A stretch of 64,000 bases of DNA, taken from Fragosphaeria purpurea (Eukaryota; Ascomycota; Sordariomycetes; Ophiostomatales; Ophiostomataceae). The notes below the pieces were generated by a model. It was given only the letters and a program-made list of their open reading frames with translations. It ran no database searches and was not told the origin of the DNA. The stretch's first letter is position 1; each line of letters starts with the position of its first letter. Shown in pieces: positions 47,608-58,493 of the stretch. The translations under genes were made by a program, and so were the position numbers. Location: positions 3,410,001 through 3,474,000 of the forward strand of contig PCDL01000021.1 of NCBI GenBank assembly GCA_002778095.1. Reading direction: 5' to 3'.

Positions 47608-48193
47608 TAGGGTGATGATCACAGCGCTAGCCGCCCCTTCCTCTTTTACTGGGATTGTTTTGAGTATGAAAATGCGCATCCCGTTGTGTGTAAACTAAGT
47701 ATGGAAGAGCAGACAGGAAATCGCATGTTGAAACACGAGCCATTCAACGATCTTGTACCATTACCCCCAGAATTTAAGCGTGAGGCGTCATGAGATGTTT
47801 ATTTTGGCATGTACCATGGAAGCTCACGAAGTAATTTGCGCGTTGGAAGATTGAGAAGGGTCTTTTGGTATGACTTTGTTTGCCTATCGCGTTACGAATA
47901 TTTCTTTTTATTTCAGACAATGTGCAGTGCTATATGGTCTAGTAAAATGCAACCGTGAGGATACGAAAGAGGACGAAGAGCAAAAAATAAGGGCAACCGT
48001 CACCAGGATAATATCCTTCTGGTGGACCCAACCAAACTGTAATGTTTGTGCAGAACCATGAGGCAGAGCATAATAGGTAGAAAATAAAATAAAAATATGC
48101 CATGCGGTTTTGCTATAACAAGAAGACGGCCGCTCAGATTAGATCAAGTATTTAAAAGGGCCGTCACCGACGCACCCGCACGGCGGTGATACC
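47608..48193. other. 3' region between NUP82 and the small minus-strand gene
   Basis: About 0.6 kb, AT-rich, with AATAAAATAAAAAT near 48084 that could serve polyadenylation on the plus strand. No supported ORF. Confidence 0.5.
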
Positions 48194-48715
48194 TTAGCTG
48201 TTGAACAGCTCGGTTTCCTCCAGATCCGTGCAAGGTTGTTTAAATTGCGTCTCGGGCGAAGGATATTGCTCTTTGCTCATCATAGCGGCCCTTCTTTCTT
48301 CTTGCACAAAACAAAGGGCTCCTCCGTTCCGGCCTTTTCCACCAATATACCCGAGAGAGCAGCGCGCTCTTCAGCCAAGCGCTGGCTTTGGCTTTCACAT
48401 CGGACTCTGGGCTACTCGCCCGTTGCGTATAGGCAAAGCATCCGACAGTATAAGGATATATGCTCCATCCGTAGGCAGGGAATAAAGCACTTGCGTTCAA
48501 CGGCCCTCGAGAACAATTCCGGCCAACTGCTCGTCTTCGTAGTTGCCGTCCTGTTCGGCGAACGAAACCACCTCGGCCAACGTTCCCTGGAAAGCACTGC
48601 CACGTTCGTGGGATATTTCGTGTGTATCAGTGCCGTTGCATGCGCATCACGGCATGGGATGTGTCGTTTCTTCCTTCGTAGATTCGCTCTGGGTAAGTTG
48701 CTGATGCCGACACAT
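48194..48715 (-). CDS. Small acidic/charged protein of unknown function, four exons (assembled here)
   Basis: Proposed exons 48715-48651, 48596-48502, 48404-48351 and 48300-48194 give 106 residues. I assembled it because separate minus-strand segments look coding: MPAFQGTLAEVVSFAEQ and DGNYEDEQLAGIVLEG, then SQRLAEERAALS, then EERRAAMMSKEQYPSPETQF and a C-terminus TDLEETELFNS. Introns 1 (54 nt, GTGATG..GCAG, CTGAT branch) and 3 (50 nt, GTATAT..GCAAG) join cleanly. Intron 2 (97 nt) needs an unusual GTTGAA donor and is the weakest join, so the middle may differ. Start ATG has A at -3. The second half is probably a charged helix. No domain recognised. A 161-codon frame antisense to it lacks an ATG at its beginning and looks like a shadow. 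The gene sits convergent to NUP82, matching the local strand alternation. Confidence 0.42.
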
Positions 48716-50592
48716 AATTAAAAGGCTGGGCTTGCCTAGCACAGGGATAAGTCAACACGGACCATTGGCGTATGCGACCATCAAATCACCGCATTGGTTT
48801 CCTCGCTATTGACGATGCTCTGCCGGCCTTGCCCAAACCAAAGACGTATGCGCAGCGTCCTGTCACTACCACATACGAACGAAAGGACGAACGCTTCGCA
48901 GGTGTCTCCGGTGATTGACGTCGTCTCTTCATCAACGCGAGCCTCCTATGTTGTCACCGCCATCTGCAGGGGCTCGTTTCCAATAGCACGGCTCCACAGC
49001 CGCGGCAGCGTCCAAAGAATTGTCAGAAAATTTTTCGACACCGGGGGAGACATTCCGACGTCTTCGAATGACGCGGTGCAGATCCCCTCGACGACGGCTG
49101 GGGGAGTCTGTTTCTCGTGCGCGAAAGGAATTCGAAAAAGGGACTGATTCGACAAAACATTCGTGACCTGGTCGTTGCCGCTGATGAAAACTGCATTTGA
49201 GAGTTCACATTTTGATGGACGTTAGGGTTTTTCTTTTTTTTTGGGTGTTTTCTTTTTTTCCTTTTTCTCTGGCATGCGCGTGTCACATTTTTCTGTGTTG
49301 CTTTGTGTTCTTTACCAGCATTACGACGAGGGCCCGCCCGTCCCACCGCAATAAAAATGCTGCTGTGCTCGTAATACGTTGTTACATTGTGTACTGTCGA
49401 CTGGGCCGGTTAGTGGGGGAAGGGGCGATCGTTAGTTGGGGCTGAAACCAAGAAAGAGGAAGGAGCGAAGGGGGAGGGTGTATGCCGCAAACTCATGTCC
49501 GTCCAATCAGGCCGAAGCATTCCGCTACCCCTCGGCCCCGCCACCTGTTAAGACAGGCGCCCCTATGGGGCAGCCGAGTTCTTTTGCGTACCGCTGGGTC
49601 GCATTACAACGGCGTGCGCTACAATGGTGTGCCACGGTCGCGCATATAAACGAACGCAATGTCCCACGACGAAAATCCGCTGTTTCTGAGAATGGGTGGC
49701 GACGCGGAAAATTAAAAAAAACTAAAGGGAAAAAGAGAAAAGGGCCCAAAATAAGCTTGACGGCGATAGCTCCCCATAGCTCTTTCCCCAAGGCTGCCCC
49801 TCTATATTCACGCCAATCACAGCCTTTTTTTTCCCCATCGCACCTGCCCTCGTCACCTTGTTATATTGTCTAAATCCTCGTTCCTTCTGTCTTCGACGTT
49901 TTCCCGTACTTTTTCCCTCGAGGCTCGATATTGGTTTGCTCCTCTTCCCTCACTATCTGCTTACTCATCAAGTGCGTCATAGCATACACGCGATCGCTCG
50001 AGGAACAAAAACAGATTGTCCCCCGTGTACATATGCACGTATCAGTTTCCGCATCGATTTGCTCGTTTTTGCGCATTATCGCGACCCTTGGGTGGCTGTG
50101 CAGCTGCTGCCTTTTGCCCTCAACTAACACAGGCGGCGCGCGCTGCTCGACGTCCCGTGCAGCCTTCGTCCTACGCAGCCTTGCCCTTATTTATTTTTTT
50201 TGTTCCCTTTTTGTTTCTCTTTTGACTTCGTGCGCTGCGCCTGTTGGGGGTCCGCTTCTCTTTCGATTTTTTTTGTGCGGACGAATCGCGCTCGACGAAA
50301 CGACAACTCCTTTTGGTTCGCGAAGACAAAGCGCAAGACGTTGCCAAACGAGGGCACCGGTTTGAGGGTTAGCGGCGTAGTTGCGTGGTCGCGTACCAAC
50401 GCCCTGTCTCTTTCCATTCATCTCTCGCCGGAAACAGCCCCGAATCGAATCGGTCGCCGCAACAAAGGCTAGGGCAGGCCAAAAGCGGCACAGGAGCCAC
50501 GCTTCACCACGCCTGACTCTTGTCTTTTTTTTGTCCCCGTCATTTGTTGCACCAGCCAGACAAAAAAAATTATAAGTAGTCACAACCAAGCC
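48716..50592. other. Region upstream of NC2-alpha, with a possible further minus-strand gene
   Basis: A minus-strand path looks partly coding: from about 49430 (after ACTAACCGGCCCAG) STVHNVTTYYEHSSIFIAVG, a GTAAAG..ATGCAG intron (about 49328-49191), then a frame from 49190 with FISGNDQVTNVLSNQ and NFLTILWTLPRLW to about 48953, and possibly a last exon after GTGACAG near 48855. No start codon or domain is secure, and a plus-strand frame 48794-49147 competes. From 49430 to 50590 the sequence is the T-rich leader and promoter of the next plus-strand gene. Confidence 0.3.
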
Positions 50593-51921
50593 ATGTCTGG
50601 CGAAGGGAGCTACGCCCCCAAGTCGCCCGATCTCTCTTCCTTTTTCTCAGCACCGGCGCCTGTCCAGCAGCAGCAGCGGCAGCCGCCACAGCCGCAGCCG
50701 CAGCCACATCAGCAACAACCCCAAGCCTTTCCACCGTATCCGCAATATACACAACCACCGCCTGCGCCGTATCAGCAGCAATTCGGGCAGCAGCACCAGC
50801 AGCTACAGCAGCATCAGTTGCAACCGCCGCAGCAAGCGTATTATCAGCTTCCTCCACAACACTACTCCACCGCACAACCGCAACAGCCCCACAGCCACGC
50901 TCTCAGCCAACCGGCGTACCTCCAGTCACCGCCGCATCAGCAGCAGCACCACCACCAACCACCGCCGCCGCCGCAACAACAACAACAATTATCACCGACA
51001 CCCCAGGCAGTCCAATCGTTCTACGTCCCGCCAGGCGCGGCGCAAGCCTTATCACCACGACAGCAGCAGCAGCCATATTTTCCGGGCTACAGCGTACCCC
51101 AGTATCAGCAATACGAAGTGCCTCAGGGCTACCAGCAGCCCGGCGTCTACCCCCCTGGCTCCTCCTACCAGGCGCTATCGCCAGGTCAGCAGCAATTTCA
51201 ACACCCTCAATCGTCACTAACCCAACCACAACCACAATCGCAACCGCAACCGCAGACACAACCACAACCACAACCACAATCACAGCCGCAACATCAATAC
51301 CAACAGCAGCAACAGCAACAGCAGCCCACGTCCCCGACCCCGAAGTCCGAACCGGGCAGCACAACGTCTGTGATGCCGCCGCGCAGATCAGCAGCAGCGG
51401 CCGCAGCGACTGCCGCCGCGGCTGCTGCTACTGGCAACAGCGGCAACGGCAGCAGCGCCTACACGATTGCGCCGTCACCCGTCCGGACCAAATTCCCCAC
51501 CGCGCGGATCAAGCGCATCATGCAGGCCGACGAGGAAGTGGGCAAGGTTTCGCAGCAGACACCCATCGCCGTTGGCAAGGCACTGGAGCTTTTTATGGTG
51601 GAGCTCGTCTCGAAGAGCGCCGAGGTTGCGCGCGGCAAAAACCAAAAGCGCGTGACCGCCCAGATGCTCAAGCAGGTCGTGGAGGCGGACGACCAGTGGG
51701 ATTTCTTGCGCGACATTGTCAAAAAGGTGGATCCGGAGGAGAAGCACGGTCGCGGGGGCGGGCGCAACAGCAGTGGGGCTGCCGCCGGTGCCGGTGCCGG
51801 TGCCGGTGGCGGTACGGACAGCAATGGCGGTGGAGGGGGCCTTAAGATGAAGTTCGAGAGCGACACCGACGACGAGCCGCCAAAGAAGCGCGGTCGGCCG
51901 GGGCGCAAAAAGAAGACGTAG
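50593..51921 (+). CDS. NC2-alpha / DRAP1-like histone-fold transcription cofactor
   Basis: Single exon, 442 residues. The histone fold is at about 300-385: FPTARIKRIMQADEEVGKV, then TPIAVGKALELFMVELV and KRVTAQMLKQVVEADDQWDF, matching Bur6/DRAP1 (NC2-alpha) more closely than Hap5/NF-YC or Dpb3. NC2 binds TBP on DNA together with NC2-beta and represses or tunes Pol II initiation. The preceding 290 residues are almost only Gln, Pro, His, Tyr and Ala (CAG/CAA/CCG runs), much longer than in yeast Bur6, and the C-terminus is Gly-rich then acidic and basic (DTDDEPPKKRGRPGRKKKT, an AT-hook-like GRP core and a nuclear signal). An N-terminal Gln-rich arm suggests condensate or activation properties; that is inference. 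Confidence 0.85.
   Translation: MSGEGSYAPKSPDLSSFFSAPAPVQQQQRQPPQPQPQPHQQQPQAFPPYPQYTQPPPAPYQQQFGQQHQQLQQHQLQPPQQAYYQLPPQHYSTAQPQQPHSHALSQPAYLQSPPHQQQHHHQPPPPPQQQQQLSPTPQAVQSFYVPPGAAQALSPRQQQQPYFPGYSVPQYQQYEVPQGYQQPGVYPPGSSYQALSPGQQQFQHPQSSLTQPQPQSQPQPQTQPQPQPQSQPQHQYQQQQQQQQPTSPTPKSEPGSTTSVMPPRRSAAAAAATAAAAAATGNSGNGSSAYTIAPSPVRTKFPTARIKRIMQADEEVGKVSQQTPIAVGKALELFMVELVSKSAEVARGKNQKRVTAQMLKQVVEADDQWDFLRDIVKKVDPEEKHGRGGGRNSSGAAAGAGAGAGGGTDSNGGGGGLKMKFESDTDDEPPKKRGRPGRKKKT
50668..51330 (+). repeat. Gln/Pro-coding low-complexity tract
   Basis: Dense mixture of CAG, CAA, CCG and CCA triplets, with subtracts such as CAACCACAACCGCAA near 51224-51290. Coding in the NC2-alpha-like gene; triplet composition makes expansions frame-neutral. 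Confidence 0.9.
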
Positions 51922-53553
51922 GGGGCAGGGGCGGAAGGGAGAATGGCGTGGAAGTGGGAAGGGGAGGGGGAAGGGGCGGCTTGGTGCGGTTTTTTCTTAG
52001 GCGAGAAAAGAAAGCGAAAGAACTGGATCTTACCTTGCCTTATCTACCGGAGGGTTTTTGTTTCGGGTCACTTTTTTTTTGTTTCTGGGGGTTTTCTCAA
52101 ACCGTATGCTTCATTTTGGGTACGAAAAGGTTAGATGGAGGGGGTGGTTTGGGCGGTTCTATAGCGCGTCGTACTGGAAAGGAGGCTTCTCATTGGCGAT
52201 AGGACACCCCAAAAGTATAAAATCGGCCGGCGATGTTCTTGTTCTTACTCGAGGAAGCTTTTGGTTGACGTCTCGGGTCCGCTGCCCGCCGATTTGTGCA
52301 TCTTGATACACCGTAGCATATTTCCTGTTGCTTCATTTTTTCATTTTTTTCATTTTTTCTGGGACTATGTGTGCCATTGGCCAGTCCGACTTGAAGTTGG
52401 ATATCAGCTTGTTTTTTTTGTTTTATTTCTTGATTTAGCATCATCTGGAGACGAATGGTCTTTCTTGATGCTCGATGGACGCACTTAATCGCAAAAGCTT
52501 AAAATCGAAACGGTAGAGCTTCGTCGGAAAACGGACACAACAGTCCGTTTCTGTGTGATCTCCCGTCTTACCAATCGGTGCCACTCTGGCGCCACGTTCC
52601 AATGTACCGCGCCCACCCCACCAATATGGCGAATTGACCTATTGACCTCAATTCCACCGTTAATAAGGGGACGTAACGGAACGACTTGACTCTCCGTATT
52701 ATGTGTTCTTTGCTCTCCTTCAACCTCTTGTCCGAACAAAACGGCCAAGCACCTTCCTGCTCACGACATAACGTGGACCAAAAAAAAAAATAATAATAAC
52801 TCGCTCACACACCCCATTCGCTCCTTCCCGTCCACGGGTCCCCCCTTCCTCGCATTTCAAAGCTCCGTTTAGCTTTGATGCCCCCATTGTTTTCCGTTTC
52901 TTCCGCAACCTCCGCGCTCGTCTAGTTTTTGTTTCGTCTTCCTCGCGAACACCCTCCAACCGCGAACGCGCATCACCACCAGCTCCGAACCCCCTTTGAC
53001 TGTCTCGCGGCTGTCATTGGCTTTTTCTTCTTCGTTCCGGCATTTTACCGCCCCGTCCTCTTTCCCCCCCTCACCGGCCCGCGCTCCGGCCTCCGAAACG
53101 ACGAACCTCGATCTACATCGACGACGGGTCGTGTTCCTGGAATTCTGTCTTCCCTCTCTTTGCTTCCCGCGCGTGGTAAAACACATCTCCTTGCGACACC
53201 CTACGGCTTCGTTCTGTTCTTTGCCTTTCATCCTTCCGTCGGCCGTCCATCCACAGATGTCTCGCTCGTCGCGACTTGCTCTCCTCTGTATTTTGTGTTT
53301 TTCGGCGCTTCGGCAGTAGACGGACAAGCCGCACGAACAAGAGGACAACAGCTTTGGCCGTTTGGATGCCGAAACCAAATTTGCTTGTTGCCTCCGTCGA
53401 CATAGCCACCAGGCACTCGACTACATCCTCTGCTGTTGGCGCTGCGGTGACGTTTCGTGTGTGTACACCCGGAATCGTCCTCTCCCCCCGCCGTCTCTCC
53501 GAATATTTCTGTATTTTATTCGCCCTTCTTTTTCTTTCGACGAGCTCCTTCAA
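51922..53553. other. Intergenic and long leader before PIK1
   Basis: About 1.6 kb. From about 52790 to 53550 the plus strand is strongly pyrimidine-rich and contains several ATG codons in short frames, so it is probably a long PIK1 leader. An open frame 52929-53405 has no family feature. Elements TTGACCTATTGACCTC (52634-52649) form a short direct repeat. Confidence 0.5.
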
Positions 53554-56500
53554 ATGTCGTGGGATTTGCTGCGACGCTTTCTCGACAGCGACGTCTTCAA
53601 CTCGGATCCTTTTCTTTCGGTCTCCTACCTCTCGTGCGTGCGGTCTGCAACGTGGCCCCTTCCGCGCATGTTTTTTTTCTCGCTAACCTTTGCTTCGTTT
53701 TCCCTTCCAGCCGCTACGCCGACCATGTGGGCATCCACTACGTTCTCTGCAACAAGTTGCGCCAGTTCCCCTACGAGGACATTGAGTTCTTTCTCCCTCA
53801 GCTCTGCCACCTCATCATCAGCGTCAACAATGAATCCATGGCGTTGGAGGAATTCCTTCTCGATCTCTGCGAGGAGTCCGTCACCGCTGCTTTGCTGGTA
53901 TATATACCGCACTTTGGAACACCTGTGTGTTTTTTTTCTTGGGGTTCCTATGATTTTCTAACGTCTTCAGACCTTCTGGCTCTTTCAAACCTACCTCCAC
54001 GACCTGTCGTCAAACCCGCAGACCGATGCCTTCCAAACCTGCCGCCGTGTCTACAACAAAGTCCAAAACATTGTATTTGGTCTGCCGGAGGCCGCTCGCC
54101 GCGACAAGATTACCGAGAACGTCTTGCCCGTGACCGTCTTGGCCAGCTTTGTGCTCGCCAGCGTCGGCTTGCCCTTGCTGCCACAATGGGCCGGGCCCAT
54201 GGCCGTTGCGCAGGCCCGAAAACCCGCCCCACCTGGCGATACGGCTCTTTCTGCTGGCTCGGCCACCTCGGACACGGAGGAGCCGCCGCGAACTACTGCG
54301 AAACCTACCCGGTCACAGGGCGTCCCGTCCGGGTCGACGAAACCAAGGCGTGCAAAGGACGGCGGTGGTGGTGCAGGAAGTGCAGGCGGCGCTGCTGCTG
54401 CTGGAGCGATCGGGGCAGGACGACCACATCCGGGCGCCCCCGACATAATACGATCGTCTGCTGGTGAAAAGCCGGCCCACCGGTCCCCGAAACAGAGGCA
54501 GAAACAACGCCAGCTGCAGCAGCAGGTTAGTTTGTCACGACCAGGGTCATCATCGAGCTCAAACGTGCCGATGCCGCTGCGCTCGCCCGAACGCGCCAAT
54601 CGCCGGTCTCTTCCACCAACTGCGCACCACCACCTCGAGTCCCTCTCGCTCGAGGCACGCCTAAGCTCGTCGTCTCTACCGTTGCCAGACATGCGATCAC
54701 CGCGCATGGTGACGCGGCCACCAACGCCGGTCTCCGCCGGGCTGGCGCCGCAAGAAGCTACATCGTCGCCCCTGGCGCGGCGGCACTCACATCACCACAC
54801 CAAGCCGCGTATTGTCAGTGTGGCCGGTATGACGGCTGAACAAAAAGTTCGGCTTCTGCGGCAAAACTATTTTCGCTGCGAGACGCAGTTTCTGCGGGCG
54901 CTCGAGGACATATCCAACCGCCTCGTGAGCGTGCCAAAGCCTGCCCGACTCAGTGCTCTTCGGGCCGAGCTCGCTCTTATCGGTCAAGACCTGCCCGCGG
55001 AGGTGGACATCCCAATTATCTGCCCCCCTACATTGGTGAACGGCACGCCCAGTCGCAGCCGACACCACCGCATTGTGCGCTTAAACCCAGCCGAAGCCAC
55101 GGTGCTCAACAGCGCTGAAAAGGTCCCTTACCTTCTGATGGTAGAAATTCTGCGCGAGGACTTCACCTTTGACCCAGATTCCTCGGACAATCAAAGACTT
55201 CTCGCTGCCTTGGTTTCCGAGCAGGGCTCGCGCAAACGCATTTTCGACCTCTCGGATGCCGTGCGCAACCCGAGCACCCGTGCTGCCGATGCAGCTGCCG
55301 CAGCTGCCGCTGCAGCCGCTGCCGCCGCGGCGTTGGAACCACCCGTTGATAGCGTCTTCGAGCCTACGTCTGGCGATCTCGGCAGCTCCCCGCTTCTTAA
55401 ATCCTATGGGGACGAAGACGGCACGTTTCCCGCTTCAAAACGGCCTTCGTCGGGAGGGGGAGTCGGAGGGGTGTCGGCATTGATGGGCGGCAACAACGGT
55501 GGTTCGCAGCGAGGACATTTTCCACACCCTCTGAAAACGCATTCCTCTTCTTCCTCGCTGGCCAATCGGCACGCCAGCGGTGGTGCGGAATCTACTTCTT
55601 CCGTGGCTGCTGTAACCACCACGAGCAATACAACAGCGACGACAAATCTCTCCGAGGGCACACCGCGAAGCTCGGCTGCGTCCACCTCCCGATCAAGCAG
55701 CCCCGGCCCGCTTCTCCGAAAAATGACGCTCCCGGTGATGCGAAACCAGCACGGACCGGACCAACCGGATTTTTCCGCACTAGCCACCCACATGCGAACA
55801 GCGTCACAAATGCTGGCACAGCTCGATGCGACGAGCGGTAAACGTCCGCGACAAGAGGTGGCTGCCATTCGTGCCAAGATCATTGCCAGCATGCAGAGCC
55901 TCGAGGAGCAGAGCTTTGATTTCGACGACGGTCAAGGCCCAACATTTGACACAATCATGGCGAAGGCGGGCAGCCCCCCACCGCTTGCCGTTGCGGGTGT
56001 ACCGGTCGCAGGAGGGGCGGAAGGCGCTGGCGGTCCGGTTGCGGCTGTCGGAGGTAACATCGATAACGAGAATGTTGTGGCGGCGGCGGCGGCAGCGGCA
56101 GCGGTTGCGGCCGTTTCTAGTCTTGATGCCGCCGGCACGGCGGTGCCGCCGTCAGCACCGTCTACCGTAAACCCCAATGCCGGCATTGCACGCATGGAGA
56201 ACGACTTCAAAACAGGCGGCTTGCAGCGAAAAGGCGACCGCGACGACCCGAGCGCCGCCGTGTTCGGCGAGGCGTGGGACCTGAAACGCGAGCGCATCCG
56301 GCGATCGTCGCCGTACGGATGGATGAAGAACTGGGACTTGGTCAGTGTGATTGTGAAGACAGGCGCGGACCTGCGGCAGGAGGCCTTTGCGTGCCAATTG
56401 ATTGCGGTCTGCGACAAGATTTGGGCGGACGCGGGCGTGGCCGTGTGGGTGCAGCAGATGCGCATCCTAGTGACGGGCGAGTCGTCGGGCCTGATTGAGA

Positions 56501-57328
56501 CGATCACCAACGGCGTGTCGCTGCACTCGATCAAACGCAGCCTGACTCTTGCGTCGATCGAGGCCGGGCAGAACCCGCGGCGCCGCATCGCCACGCTGCG
56601 GGACTACTTTTTGAAAGCGTTTGGCGCCGCCGACAGCGAGGCGCACCGAGCGGGCGTGGACGCGTTCAAGCGCTCGCTGGCTGCGTACAGCATTCTCTCG
56701 TACGTGCTGCAGCTCAAGGACCGGCACAACGGCAACGTGCTCGTGGACAACGAGGGACATATTGTGCACATTGACTTTGGATTCATGCTGTCGAACTCGC
56801 CGGGATCGGTCGCGTTTGAGGCGGCGCCGTTCAAGCTGACGTACGAGTACCTGGAGGTGCTGGGGGGCGTGGGATCGTCTGACTACGACGACTTCAAGCG
56901 CCTGTGCAAACAAGCGTTCCAAGGTGGGTGTCTCCCTTTTTTCTCTGTTCTTTCCCTATCTCTCTCGTTGTCGTCCCAATACTTATTACTGTCAGCCTTG
57001 CGAAAATCGGCCGACAACGTGGTGGACTTGGTTAGCATGATGGGCCGCGACTCCAAGATGCCTTGCTTCGTGGCTGGCGTGACCCAGACGACGGCCAACC
57101 TGCGGCAGCGGTTTCAGTTACACCTAAGCGCAGAGGACGCAGAGCAGTTTGTCGAGACGGAGCTGATCAGCAAGTCGCTGGGGAGCTACTACACGCGCCT
57201 GTACGTTTTTTTTTTTTTTGTTGTTTCTTGATTTACCCCAAATCCTATGCTTGGCGTGAAAGCAACCTACTGATTTTGTTCGCCTTAGATACGACACGTT
57301 CCAATATAGAACGCAGGGCATCTACTAG
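53554..57328 (+). CDS. PIK1: Phosphatidylinositol 4-kinase Pik1 (PI4K type III beta)
   Basis: Exons 53554-53633, 53711-53897, 53971-56923, 56996-57200 and 57289-57328; 1154 residues. The N-terminal lipid-kinase-unique helical region spans about 1-175 (RYADHVGIHYVLCNKLRQF, QLCHLIISVNNESMALEEF). A long disordered middle follows with Ser/Pro, poly-Ala and Gly runs. The kinase domain starts near 860 (AVFGEAWDLKRERIRRSS; the ATP-lysine region is KTGADLRQEAFACQLI), with the catalytic loop LKDRHNGNVLVDNEGHIVHI (about 1002-1021) and the HIDFGF magnesium motif, ending in LYDTFQYRTQGIY. It makes PI4P at the trans-Golgi with frequenin (Frq1) and also in the nucleus, and is essential in yeast. All junctions are phase-consistent; exon 4 ends at CT|GTACGT. 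Confidence 0.95.
55288..55336 (+). repeat. GCN (poly-Ala) repeat in PIK1
   Basis: A run of GCT/GCC/GCA/GCG codons giving about 15 alanines in the variable middle of Pik1; a second Ala run lies at 56080-56112. Confidence 0.9.
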
Positions 57329-58493
57329 AGGATGCCGCCGCAGACGGGGGGCGAGAAAAACCCGAAAGGGATTGGCATTTGGAAAACGGCGTATTCTGTT
57401 TGTGTTTTATATATCAAAGTTCCGCTCGCCATTTGAAGACAAAACGCAGATCGAAGACGAAGCGGGAACCCTGTAAGTCAGGCGGGATGGCACATAAACA
57501 ACCGACATAGGATTGGAATAGCATATGGTGTGGCTGGCTTTGGGGGGTTTTGTTTATTCACTCGTCTGGTCGCATTTTAGATAAACAGATCATCTTGGGT
57601 AGTGCGTCATGATAGGTACGAATGAAGCGGGCCACTTTCTGTTGGTTCCCGTGCAGTAAATAAAAAAGGTCGTTGTAAAGTCGGTTATCGTCTTTTCGGG
57701 GGGTTTTCACCTATATTCGCTGGTTTGTTTACTTTGCCCCTTCTCCATTCCCGCGGCTCAATGACACCGCCCTGCCACAACGTGAGTAGCTAGCCTTTTT
57801 GGGAGGAGCATATGGCCTACACTGGTGATATACCTACCGCACGTTCACTCGACGGGATAAACTTCCACCTACATCTAGACACTATATTTTTAAAGGGCTT
57901 GTTTGATGGCAAGCAAAAAAAAAAAAAAAAAAAAAAAAACGGCAATCCGCATCAAATATTTATTTGGCACGAGGTTATTTTGCATCTGGAACTTCACGTG
58001 TCGAAGTGTCTAAGAGGGCTTTGGTCCGATGGCTGCTTTGGAAAAAGTCTTGATTTCCATTTGAGTTCTTCCATTTTTCCTCTTTTCCCTTTTTTTTTAC
58101 TGTAGCCGATAATGCCAGTCAAGGGATCACGAATAATAACACTTGATGAAATGATTTTATTTTCTGATGGAGATTTGATAAAACGGCGAAAACGGGAAGA
58201 ATACTGAATACTGCTTGTTCTCTGCCTCTGGAGGGTTATATGGAGAAAAGAAAAACAAAATACTCTGAATTATGTACGTTTGCCTTAGCTAAAAAGGCAT
58301 TTTATGCAACTATCCACAGAACCAAGAGTAAACCTATGAAAGCACGTGCGTAAGAATCTAAATGACCATCTTTGTTGCCCGTTCCAGCTGCTCTGCCTAA
58401 TGCTTCTATCGACGTCGTTCCTATTTATCTACATCCCATGTTTTTCAACCGTCCGTACGAATTTTTATGTGCTATGTTCCCGGTGGCTCCCAT
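57329..58493. other. Convergent 3' region, PIK1 / acid phosphatase
   Basis: About 1.2 kb, AT-rich, no supported ORF. A 25-nt A-run lies at 57915-57939. The length is unusual for a convergent gap here (others are about 50-360 bp). Confidence 0.55.
57915..57939. repeat. Poly-A run (25 nt)
   Basis: An uninterrupted run of A between two convergent genes. No retroelement body or target-site duplication was seen next to it. Confidence 0.9.

Noticed and set aside
48236..48721. 161-codon plus-strand frame opposite the small minus-strand gene
   Set aside because: It begins at TTG, not ATG, and its Leu/Phe/Arg-rich product is what an antisense reading of an acidic coding region gives.
52929..53405. 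158-codon frame before PIK1 as a separate gene
   Set aside because: Pyrimidine-rich composition, no family feature, and position directly ahead of PIK1 point to untranslated leader.
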